From: Sipunculus nudus
Lineage: Eukaryota; Annelida; Sipuncula; Golfingiida; Sipunculidae
Direction of reading: 5' to 3'
Assembly: GCA_026874595.1 (NCBI GenBank)
Contig: CM049312.1
Coordinates: forward strand, 74,992,429-75,056,428
DNA: 64,000 nt
A program made the position numbers and the translations under genes. Position 1 is the first letter of the stretch, and every line of letters starts with the position of its first letter. This document shows positions 12,901-24,900 of the stretch, in pieces. A model generated the notes under the pieces. That model saw only the letters and a program-made list of their open reading frames with translations, did no database searches and had not been told where the DNA came from.

Positions 12901-15900
12901 GTATCTTCCTATATGAGTTATAAACCTGCGAAACGTTTTTCAACTGATGCTACTGAAGCCAGTTTGTAAAATATTTTACAAGAATAATCCCTACAATAAT
13001 TCTTAAAATAATTGTCATTAATGGTTCCACATGAATGATTTTTGGCTGAATTATGGAAATTGAATTGATTAATTTTACCATATATGTTAGCTGTGTTATG
13101 CTGTTACATCTAGCCTGGCACCATTTAATCAGCATCTATTACATCATGCCACTAGACATTTAGATTTCAGGTTAACTTTGGTTAATATTGACAAGAAATT
13201 TTTTTTTAAAAGCTTTTAAAAAATTTAGATTTATGATTTAAGATATTCATCATACCAGGCATTGTTACAATCATGGATATTCAGCACTCTGTGGCTATAT
13301 AAAGACAACTGTACATGGATTATAAATTTTTGGTATCCCTGCTCAACTTAATTCAAGAATTTGCAATTAATGAGATATATCTGTATTTTAATTTTGCATT
13401 CAGTGTGCATCCCTAATAATTGTATCCCCAGACAAAGTCGGGGGATACTATGTTTTCAAACCGGTCCCGCCGCCGCCGCCGCTGCATATAAATCTTGTTG
13501 GTGCGATAACCCAAAAAATAATTCACTGAACTTTACCAAACTTTGTATATGTATAGATATGGGTAAGAGGACGATGCCTATTTAAAATGAGGTCATGACC
13601 TATACTAGGAGAGTGTCCTTGACCTTGAATAACTCCAATTTTGGGGAAAATCACACAAATTCTTTAATATCTCAAGAAATCTTGCATGGATTTATCCCAA
13701 AATCAAGTTGATGGAAGATCATGGATAGGGTTGTCATGTTCCAGAAACTGGTGGCGCCACCTATTATTCTTTACTTGTTTTCATGCCGTTTAATACCCCC
13801 AAAATTGCCACCTTACAGTACTGTGAGCATTATAAGTCAAAAACTAATGGACAGATTTCTTTTATATTATGCATATACGTAGGTATGGGTTATGGGATGA
13901 TGTTTATTTAAATTGGGGTCATGACCTTTCCTATGATAGTGGCCTTGACCTTGAATATTGCCATATATGGTGAAAATCACACACCTCTTATGATATCTCC
14001 AGTGTTGATAGCCATATGGATTTCAAAGAAGACTTATGTATGGCCCACCTCTAAAGTAAGAACCCTATAGGTTCTAGGGTCATGAGGTCAAAGGTCAAGG
14101 TCACTGGACTGGCATTTAAAAAGATACTGTGGATTTCATCCCAGGTCTTCCATCTTGAATATATAGCTCACTTGCCAATAGTGGATGATCCATATGAATT
14201 TTGGGGTCACAAGGTCAAAGGTCAAGACCACAGGAGCTATCTGTCCAAAAATTAGTTTCTGGATGATAATTCCATCTTTTATTGATGTATGGATTTCAAA
14301 CTTGACTTGTATTTGACCCTTTGGAAAAGCAAGACCCGAATTGATTTTGGGGTCATGAGGTCAAAGGTCAAGGTCACAGGAAACCTCTTTAAAAAGGTTG
14401 TGGATGCAATTTCAGCCAAATAATTCATCTCAGGTCATCTATCTTGAATATATAGCTCACTTGCCAATAGTGGATAATCCATATAAATATTGGGGTCACA
14501 AGGTCAAAGTTCAAGGCCACAGGAGCTATCTGTCCAAAAATTAGTTTCTGGATGATAATTCCTTCTTTTATAGATGTATGGATTTCAAACTTGACTTGTA
14601 TTTGACCCATTGGAAAAGCAAGACCCGAATTGATTTTGGGGTCATGAGGTCAAAGTTCAAGGTCACAGGAAACCTCTTTAAAAAGGTTGTGGATGCATTT
14701 TCAGCCAAATAATTATCTCAGATCTTTCATCTTGCACATATAGTTCACCTGCTAAGAGTGGAAGACCCCTATCAATTTTGATGTCACAAGGTCAAAGGTG
14801 AAGGTCACAGGAGCCATCTGTCCAAAAATTAGTTTCTGGATGATAATTCCTGCTTTTATTGATGTATGGATTTCAAACTTGACTTGTATATGTCCCAGTG
14901 GAAAAGCAAAACCTGAATTGATTTTGGGGTTATGAGGTCAAAGGTCAAGGTCTCAGGACACATCTTTAAAAACATCTGGATGCATTTTCAGCCAAACATT
15001 TCATCTCAGATCTTTCATCTTGCACATATAGTTCACCTGCCAAGAGAGGAAGAACCCTATCAATTTTGAGGTCACAAGGTCAAAGGTGAAGGTCACAGGA
15101 GCCATCTGTCAAAAAATTAGTTTCTGGATGATAATTCCTTCTTTTATTGATGTATGGATTTCAAACTTGACTTGTATTTGACCCATTAGAAAAGCAAGAC
15201 CCGAATAGATTTTGGGGTCATGAGGTCAAAGGTCAAGGTCACTGGACACATCTTTATAAAGATTGTGGATGCATTTTCAGCCAAACAATTCATCTCAGAT
15301 CTTTCATCTTGCACATATAGTTCACTTGCCAAGAGTAAAAATCTCCTATCAATTTTGAGGTCACAAGGTCAAAAGTGAAGGTCACAGGAGCCATCTGTCC
15401 AAAAAATTAGTTTCTGGATGATAATTCCTGCTTTTATTGATGTATGGTTTTCAAACTTGACTTGCATATGTCCCATTGGAAAAGCAAGACCAACATTGAT
15501 TTTGGGGTCATGAGGTCAAAGGTCAAGATCACAGGACACATCTTTAAAAAGATGTGGATGCATTTTCAGCCAAACATTTCATCTCAGATCTTCCATCTTG
15601 CACATATAGTTCTCATGCCAAGAGAGGAAGAAAACTATCAATTTAAGGTCACAAGGTCAAAGGTGAAGGTCACAGGAGCCACCTGTAAAAAAAAATTAGT
15701 TTCTGGATGATCATTCCTGCTTTATTGATGTATAGATTTCAAACTTGACTTGCATATGTCCAATTGGAAAAGCAAGACCCAAATTGATTTTGGGGTCATG
15801 AGGTCAAAGGTCAAGGTCACAGGACACATCTTTAAAAAGATCAAGGTCACAGGACCAACATCTTCAACAAGATTGTGGATTGTTAGATGGAAGAAACAAT

Positions 15901-18900
15901 AAATATGCCAAGTGTCAGTATATGCTGCTAAAAATGGGGGTCTGTTCTTAAAGGGGGGGGGGGGGCTACTATGTCTGGGGATACTCTGGCACCTGCGGTG
16001 CCAAGAAATGTCTAGTTTTACATATATTCCTGATTTCTTTTTTATAAAAAGTCAGCTGAAAAGCATTTTGTTTTGGGAAAATAAATTTCAAAGTTATTTA
16101 AAGTAGGGACCACTTTTGTGTACAGATGGCAGCACTGGGTTTAACATTGGCAGATTGCCAGTGCCTTGATGTTCGCCATTAGCCAAGATGATGTCAGCTC
16201 TATAAATAGTTTTGGCACAGTGTCAGGATTGGAAGAAGTGCAGCCAGATAGAGGTCAAGAGTTCACTCAGTGCAGTAGCTGCATTCTTTTTATAGCTTTG
16301 GAAGACTGCTCACTGCATCATATAACGATATTTGGCACCAAAGTTCACCCTGAATCTATTTATAGCTTTGGCAGACTGCCAACTGTGTCAGATTATGCAG
16401 TAGGTCAAGAGTTCACTCAGTGCAGCCAGGTACAGGTCAAAAGTTCACTCAGTCTAGCCAGGTGCAGGTCAAGAGTTCACTCAGTGCAGTAGCTTGAGGC
16501 AGCAATTTGTCACAGGTCACTCGGGGGCAACTGCCTTACTCACCTAAGCCTTGTCAGCCCAGTGCATCAAACTCTGGGGAAGTTTGATGTATTGGACTGA
16601 TATTTTGACCTGTTTATGCATCTTTGATGGTATTCTTATTTACAAGACAGGTGGTGCCACCTACATTGACTTTTGCAGTGTATGCGCCTGCTTATTTCTA
16701 CAGAGGAATTTGATACATCAGCCTTAAGTTGGGCATGTTTATACATATTGGGTAGCTTTATAGTGTACAAGACTGGTGGCACCACCTACAATAATTTTTG
16801 CACAGTCTATGTCCCTGCTTATTTCACAGGAGGGGTTTGACATATCAGTCAGACATTGGGCATATAAAAATTTATATATCTCTTTGTTGTATATAAGACT
16901 GGTGGTGCCAGCTACAATCATTTTATCCGCCAAAACAGAGTTTTGCGGATACTATGTTTTCAGTCGGACGCAAACGCTGCCGCCATTGCTGCATAGGTTT
17001 CGGGAGAACTCCTCCATAACCACTGGGCAGAATTGTTTAAAATTCGGAATTATGATCGATAACATGTGAACTGCTGTGCCCTCATTTTTAGCTCAGCTGA
17101 CTTTCAGTCATGCTGGGCTATAGCGATGGGTCTTTGTCCGGCGTCCTTCCGTCTGTCCGGCCGGCCGGTCGTTAGCAGGGCACAAATCGTAACCATAGGG
17201 GCTAGGGCCATGAACCCTATGCAGTCTTAGAGGTTCTGAAAAGATCTCCTTGCAAACCTGAAATTAGGTCACTGCGACCTATATTCTCGAAGTTATGGGG
17301 TGTGTTTGCACCCCCCCAGAAATAATTCTTTTAGCCAAAATTTTCATCCCAAACCTTCCATCTTTCACAAACAGCTCTCCTACCAACAGGGGAAGAACCA
17401 TAATTATTTTGAGGTCACAAGGTCAAAGGTCAAGGTCACAGAACCAACTTCTTTGAAAAGCCTCAGGATGCATTTTAAGCCAAACCTTTCATCCCAATTC
17501 TTTGATCTTTCACATATAGCTCACCTACTAAGTGGGAGAACAATCCTATAGATGTTTAGGTCACAAGGTCAAAGGTCAGGGTCACAGGATCCACTTCTTT
17601 GAAAAGGTTGTTGACACATTTCAAGCTAGACCTTTCATTCCAAACCTTTCAGCACTGATATCGCTTCTCTGCCAACAGGGGAAAAGACCTGTTGATTTTG
17701 AGGTCAAAGGTCAAGTTCACAGCACCCTCTTCTTGCGTGGAGTCATTTTAAGGCAAACTTTTCAATCTGTACTTTCCATCTGTCATATATGGCTTACCTA
17801 CCAATAGGAGAAGAAGCCTACTGATGTTGAATTCAAAAGGTCAAAGGTCAAAGGTCAAGGTCAATATTGTTCTAAATGCTTGTGAACATATTTCAAGTGA
17901 AACTGTTCAACCCAAACCTTCAGTCTTTCACATATGCCACATCTATGCATCACTGAATTTGATTCAAACTTCATATTTATGGGTCTTTTTGCATGAAGAA
18001 ATAACTAATTGATTTTGAGGTCAGCTGGTCAGGAGGTTAAAGGTTGCAGGTCTAAGTTATTCACTCATTGGTTGCCAAGTAATTACACCCGGCCAGATGT
18101 AAGTGGTAAGTAGTTACCCATCATTTAGAAAGAATCCAGTTGATATGTTGGCAAAAAGCCAAGGTCATAGGTCAGGGATGTTCACAATAACTTATTTTGT
18201 AGACCATCTCTATTTTTCTTGTTTTCTTGTATATATAACCATGGCACTCACAACTGGTACATCTCACTATGTGCCCATAATTGTCAGTGACACTTGTGAT
18301 ATATGACTCCCTTTTGTATCAGCGAGTGATGAGGATATATCATTGGTGCATAACAAAAACACTGTTGCCGGAATGCTTTGGCCAGGCATTAAGACTATGA
18401 GAGTTAAGTGTTAAGGTTTAGCTACTGATTTATAAAATGATGGGAACATTTTGCAGTTTATATTATGGAATCATAGCAATAAACTTAGTTTTCTAAATAT
18501 CTGAATATTATTATAAAAATCATCAGATAAACCAGCAAGTGTTTGTTCTGATAATATGTGGGTCTTTACCTGGATTTAGGATGGCTTTATTTTATTACAA
18601 GACTCTTAGTGATGCTTTCTGCATTTCTTTTCTTTTAGGTTTTGCAGTTTACCTACCCTGCTGACCCCATTGAATAGCAAGCTGATAAAAAACAAATTGG
18701 ACTTGCACTTTTTACATTTGCATGTTCATAAATATGATATGAGAGCTCTCCAACCTGATCATGCCTTTTGAATTGTTTTGGACATTCATAACTGTTACAT
18801 TCTTTGAAGCAATTGCTACAAGTTTAGCGTCTTATTGGAGGATGTGTGATATCAAATGTCAGACTTGTCAGAAAACCATTATGTCTGCCAGGTAGCCATT

Positions 18901-21900
18901 TTAGAAATCCTTTTACCAGGGCAGTTTCTGTGATTTTTTTATGATGTTTGGTCCCTTTTAGAGGATGTTTGTTGTTCAATTTCCGACCTGTCAGAAATCC
19001 AATATGGCCACCAGGAAGCCATCTTTAAATTCCTTCAGAACATATTATCTCAAGAACTATTAAAGTGAATGCAGTGGGATGTATATTAATGTTATCTTGC
19101 ATTGGGTCAAAGATTTCTTAATAAATATGACCATCATTTATGAAAGCTCAGTACAGTTGGCTTGTATTGAATAAAAATTAATATGGAAGCACCCGTTTCA
19201 CAATAATTCTTGCATGGATTTCCTTGATCTTTTGCTATATTTTCATCTTAAATGTGGCCTGTGTGGTATTCCTTTTGAGACTGACAGGTATCGAGCAAGC
19301 TGTGGGATTAGTTCCTGATAGCTCAACCACCATACATCTTGCCTCAGACCATCATTGTATCCCCAGACAAAATCGGGATACTATGGTTTCACGATGGTCC
19401 CACCGCTGCCGCAGAAAAATCTTGTGAGTGGGATAACTAAAAAATATATCACTGATTTTTTTCAAACTTTACATTTGTATAGATATAGGTAAGGGGAAGA
19501 AGCCTTTTTAAAATGGGGTCACGACCTATGCTAGGAGAATGACCTTGACCTTGAATAGGTCCATTATTGCTGAAAATAACACAAATTCTTAAATATCTCA
19601 AGTAAGCTTGCATGGACTGGTCTAAAAATTAAGGTGACCGAAGATCTTGGATAGCCTTGTGATATTCCGGAAACTGGTTGTGCCACCTATTATTCTTTTC
19701 TTGTTTTTACGCCTTTTAATACCCCCATAATTGCCACTTGACAGTACTGTAAGCATTTTAAGTCAAAAACTAATGGACAGATTTCTTTCATATTATGCAC
19801 ATGTAGAGAGATTGGCTATGGGATGAGGTCTGTTTACATTTGGGTCATGACCTTTACCATGAGAGTGGCCTTGACCTTTAATGTGTCCATATTTGGTGAA
19901 AATCACACACCTCTAATGATATCTCCAGTGTTGATAGCCATATGGATTTCAAACGTGACTTGTGTATGGCCCACTACTAAAGTAAGAACCCTATAGGTTC
20001 TAGGGTCATGAGGTCTAAGGTCAAGGTCACTGGACTTGCATCTTACAAGATACTGTGGATGCATTTTAAGCCAAACTTTCAAGGTCTTCCATCTTGAATA
20101 TATAGCTCACTTGCCAATAGTGGATGATCCATATCAATTTTGGGGTCACAAGAACAAAGGTCAAGGCCACAGGAGCTATATGTCAAAAAATTAGTTTCTG
20201 GATGATAATTCCTGCTTTTATTGATGTATTGATTTCAAACTTGACTTATATATGTCCCATTGAAAAAGCAAGACTCAAATTGATTTTGGGGTCATGAGGT
20301 CAAAGGTCAAGGTCACAGGACACATCTTTAAAAAGATTGTGGATGCATTTTCAGCCAAACATTTCATCTCAGACCTTTCATCTTGCACATATAATTCATC
20401 TGCCAATAGAGGAAGACCCCTATCAATTTTGAGGTCACAAGGTCAAAGGTGAAGGTCACAGGAGCCATCTGTCCAAAAATTAGTTTCTGGATGATAATTC
20501 CTGCTTTTATTGATGTATGGATTTCAAACTTGACTTGTATATGTCCCATTGGAAAAGCAAGACCCGAATTGATTTTGGGGTCATGAGGTCAAAGGTCAAG
20601 GTCACAGGACACATCTTTAAAAAGATTGTGGATGCATTTTCAGCCAAACAATTCATCTCAGATCTTTCATCTTGCACATATAGATCATCTTCCAAGAGTA
20701 GAAGACCCCTATCAATTTTGAGGTCAAAGGTGAAGGTCACAGGAGCCATATGTCCAAGAATTAGTTTCTGGATGATAATGCCTGCTTTTATTGATGTATG
20801 GATTTCACACTTGATTTGTATATGTCCCATTGGCAAAGCAAGACCAGAATTGATTTTGGGATCATGAGGTCAAAGGTCAAGGTCACAGGACACATTTTCA
20901 AAAAGATGTGGATGCATTTTCAGCCAAACATTTCATCTCAGACATTTCATCTTGCACATACAGTTCCCCTACCAATAGAGGAAGACACCTGTCAATTGTG
21001 AGATCACAAGGTGAAAGGTGAAAGTCACAGGAGCCATCTGTCCAAATATTAGTTCCTTAGATGATAATTCAAGCTTGGATTAATATATGGATTTCAAACC
21101 TGACTTATATATGGCCCATCAATAAATCTAGACCTCTATTGATTTATATATAAAAGTGGATGATCAATATCAATTTTTGGGTCACAAGGTCAAAGGTCAA
21201 GGCCACAGGAGCCATCTGTCCAAAAATTAGTTTCTGGATGATAATTCCTGCTTTTATTGATGTATAGATTTCAAACTTGACTTATATATGTCCCATTGAA
21301 AAAGCAAGACCCCAATTGATTTTTGGGTCATGAGGTCAAGGTCGCAGGACCAACATCTTCAAAAAGATTGTGGATTGATAGATGGAAGAAACAATAATTG
21401 CTTGCCAAGTGTCAGTATATACTGCTAAAAATGGGGGCCTATTCTTAAAGGGGGGGGGGCCTACTATGTCTGGGGATACTCTGGCACCTGCGGTGCCAAG
21501 AAATATCTAGTTCACTATGTTTTAACCAGACATATATGATAAGAATTTATGGCATTGTAGAAAGTTTAAACAAAATTGGCATATAGGTTCTGCAACAATT
21601 TTACTAGTTGTGAATCGCAGCCCATGATGTCGCAGGTCATGCTTGGCAGCTGAGCGTCATGACCCATGGGTCACTTTTTTGCTATATATTTTGATCTTAT
21701 ATTTGCCCTGTGTGGTGTTCCTTTTGAGACTGACAGGTATCAAGTAAGCTATGGGAATAGTTCTTTATACCTTAACAATCATACATTTTCTTCAGACCAT
21801 CAATTCACTGTGTTTTAACCAGACATAGGTGATATATATTTCTGTTGTCGTAGAAAAATTCAACAAATTGGCAAATTGGTTCTTCAAAATTTGACTGGAA

Positions 21901-24900
21901 GTTGTGAATCTCAGCCCATGATGTCACAGGTCATGCTTGTTGGTTGACCTCTGACCTTTCCTCTCTGCCCAGCATCCATTTGTGCGTCTGTTTCCACACA
22001 TAAACCCACATATCTTGGGAACCGTTTGACCGATCAGGCTAAAAATTTTGCACAAATGTAGCCCTTGGAAAGCTTTATAACATACACTAAAAATGGTGGT
22101 GCCACCTGCAACCATCTGTTCATCTGCTTTGGGATAAAATCACTAATATCTCAGAAGTGGTTTGACTTTTCCACCTGAAATTTTGCAGGTTTATACATCC
22201 TGGACAGCTTTCTCGATTTTATGACAGGTGGCGCCATCTACATTCATGTTTACTCTGCAGACATCCAGGCTCATATTTCTGAAACCGTTTGACCGATTGA
22301 GCCAAGATTTTGCATGTGTATAGATCTAGCATAGCTCTTCATCATAGGCAAAACTGGTGGCGCCACCTGCAACCATTTATGCACAGCGTCCCTCTGTTCA
22401 TATGCCTTGGGATAAAATCACTCATATCTCAGCAGTGGTTTTACTTTTCCACCTGAAATTTTGCAGGTTTATACATCCTGGACAGCTCTCTTGATTTTAT
22501 GACAGGTGGCGCCACCTACATTCACATTTACTCTGCAGACATCCAATCTCATATCTCAGGAACCGTTTGACTGATTGGGCCAAAATTCTGCTTGTGAATA
22601 GATCTCACATAGCATTGCATCATCGGCAAAACTGGTGGCGCCACCTGCAACCATTTATGCACAGCGTCCATCTGTTCATCCGCTTTGGGATAAAATCACT
22701 CATATCTCAGCAGTGGTTTGACTTATCCACCTGAAATTTTGCAGGTTCATACATCCTGGACAATTTTCTTGATTTTATGATAGGTGGCACCACCTACATT
22801 CAGGTTTATGCTGCAGACATCCATGCTAATATGCAACACACCTCACTCTTTTCCCCTTGCCACTTAATTTATGCCTCACATCACCCGTCCCACTCTGATT
22901 TCTGCGGATACACAGTCGCTTGTCGACTACCCATATTCTAGTTTTAAAATGTCCTAGTCTGAAACTTGCAGGTCCGAAACATCCATTTTGCTGAAATCAT
23001 ATTGACTAAGGTAGATATGCAGGACTTAAGAGGGTCAATATTAAATTTAAAAAATAAACCTCCATTCATACTCCCAATCTTTGCCCAGGTTTGCATTAGG
23101 CCAGTAGGTCTTGTTTTTAATGCATATTCCTATTCTGGAACGTGTCATAAGCTTTATTTGAATAGAAATTCCCTCGTTCGTAGAGCCTCGGGTCACATGA
23201 TTTTGCTGCAGCCCGGTACGAAATTAAGCCCAAGCTGGGGAATATACTTCTTCGAAAATGTGTTTCTTGTGACTAAATGACTCACTGTCGCAGTATATAA
23301 TCAATGTGAAAATGTCATAATTAAGAAGAACCGATCTATTTTGTTATCGGTTGCTTTATATTTCTCGGACCAATAATGCAGATGTTTTAAAATTGTTTGA
23401 TACTGGTCGAACAAGTATGATATGGCGGCTATCGGCAGCACATATTTTCCCTTGTCAAGCTGACATCGTTTCCGTGGATATAGGCCTACGTAGGTTTGCA
23501 CGAAAATTTCAGGAATCAGATGCACTGATCAAATTATTCTGAGTACAGTTTCTGTAATAAATAAAGTTTGATTTTTTAAAGAAATTGTGATTTCTAGTAG
23601 TTTCATACTTACCTAACAATTATAATAAGCCTATAAGGCAATGCCGGCCGCAAATTTTCCCGGCTGACAAGTGACATCTTTCCACGGCTATACGCCTACA
23701 CATAAATGACACGAAAATGTCACTTTAAGTTTCAGTTACCGATTGTTTTACTTTTATTGGGAACATAAATTTGGATGTTAATTGTATTCCTTTCATTCTT
23801 GTCAAACTAAAATTTTATATTACCATGCCCGTAACAGACTTTAACAAACTGACGTCGTACCACAGCAACTTACGCTGGTACGGTTGACTTTCTTAATAGC
23901 CTCACTTTATAACATTAATCGACGGTGAATAAAACCTTGCGTCAGTGTTTGTTTTATCCCCCGTTAACCGAGTTGTTCAAAACATGTTTCGATACTGACT
24001 TGCCACTTTGAATGGTACAAGCTGTCACGTGATTCCTCAATCAGCAATAAAGATGATTGTGTGTAAGCAATTTGCAATCTGTACATGGTCTTCTATGTAT
24101 AAATAATGTTGTTATTGAGACAAGAATTTTCTAGGCTCAAGTTGTATGAAGACTTGAGATTGGTGACCTGTAATATATGTAACAATTCCAGCCTTTACAA
24201 TACCTACTATTCATTTCAAAATGCGCAAAACTTAAAACATTCATATAACATTGATTATTTCAACATAAAAATTCGCTTCGAAGAACGTGTCCCCACCTAA
24301 TTTTGGTTTGTCCCCCAGAAATTTCATCGAGGGGCCTGGTGTCCCTTTGTGTATCATCCCTAGGAGCAACATTGTGTGAGCATTATAAGTCAAAAACTAA
24401 TGGACAGATTTCTTTCATATTATGCATATACATAGACATAGGTTAGGGGATGATGTATATTGAAATTTTGGTCATGACCTTTTCTATGAGAATGACCTTT
24501 TCTATGAGTGTGGTCTGATATTAATTGTTGCTGAAGATGGGCGGGGGGGGCTTTTCTTAAAGGGGGGGGGGATTAATTGTCTGGGGATACTATGGCACCT
24601 GCGGTGCAAAGAAATATCTAGTTTGGTATGTTTTACTGTATGGTCAGCAAAATGTCGAAACAAATTTTTTATATGCCTGTCTATGACAGATATATTATGG
24701 TATACCCAGGGGTTGTCTGTACGTCTGTTAACTTAGAATATGAATATTAACCAATACAGTTTCTCATCTGTATTACATTCTTAGCATAATTTTAACATAT
24801 TTCATGATGTCAGAGGTCACAAGATATGCGACAGGCATATTACGTCCCATTTGGGGTGCTCTTGTTAAAATGTGTGATTACAAACCATGATTTTTGTGTT

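Larger units (their letters stand above)
16923..22941 (+). mobile_element. Helitron-like element, family C, with nested insertions
   Basis: The 5' end TATCCGCCAAAACAGAG folds with TTTTGCGGATAC, the same layout as family A but a different sequence. The 3' end has CTGCGGATAC, the hairpin AGTCG-CTTGT-CGACT, and CTAG at 22938-22941 followed by TT. The 5' TATCCGC and 3' GCGGATA are inverted. Inside lie a family-B element and, within that, family-A copy 2. Confidence 0.6.
11251..24374. mobile_element. hAT-like 13.1 kb composite insertion
   Basis: The left end reads CAGTGTTGCTCCTAG and the right end reads CTAGGAGCAACATTG, which are inverted repeats. It interrupts a family-A element whose intact site is visible in another copy. 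The flanks share TGTGAG (6 bp exact; 8 bp if two mismatches are allowed), close to the 8-bp duplication of hAT elements. I see no transposase reading frame inside. The interior is filled by nested Helitron-like elements and satellite repeats, so it is non-autonomous or badly decayed. Confidence 0.65.
10931..24621 (+). mobile_element. Helitron-like (HINE) element, family A, copy 0, split by a 13.1 kb insertion
   Basis: Left part 10931-11250 starts with TGTATCCCCAGACAAAGTC. The right part, from about 24375 to 24621, ends with GTCTGGGGATAC, the hairpin GGCACC-TGC-GGTGC and CTAG at 24618-24621. The two parts join at CTGTGAG|CATTATAAG, a sequence found uninterrupted in copy 1 at about 13816-13833. 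Without the insertion the element is only about 570 bp and lacks the central tandem array. Confidence 0.75.

Noticed and set aside
15444-15710. Open frames with repeated RSKVKVTG peptides (also at 17300-17800, 20517-21001 and 57935-58462)
   Set aside because: They are translations of the AGGTCA-rich transposon arrays, appear in shifting frames and lack any conserved domain.
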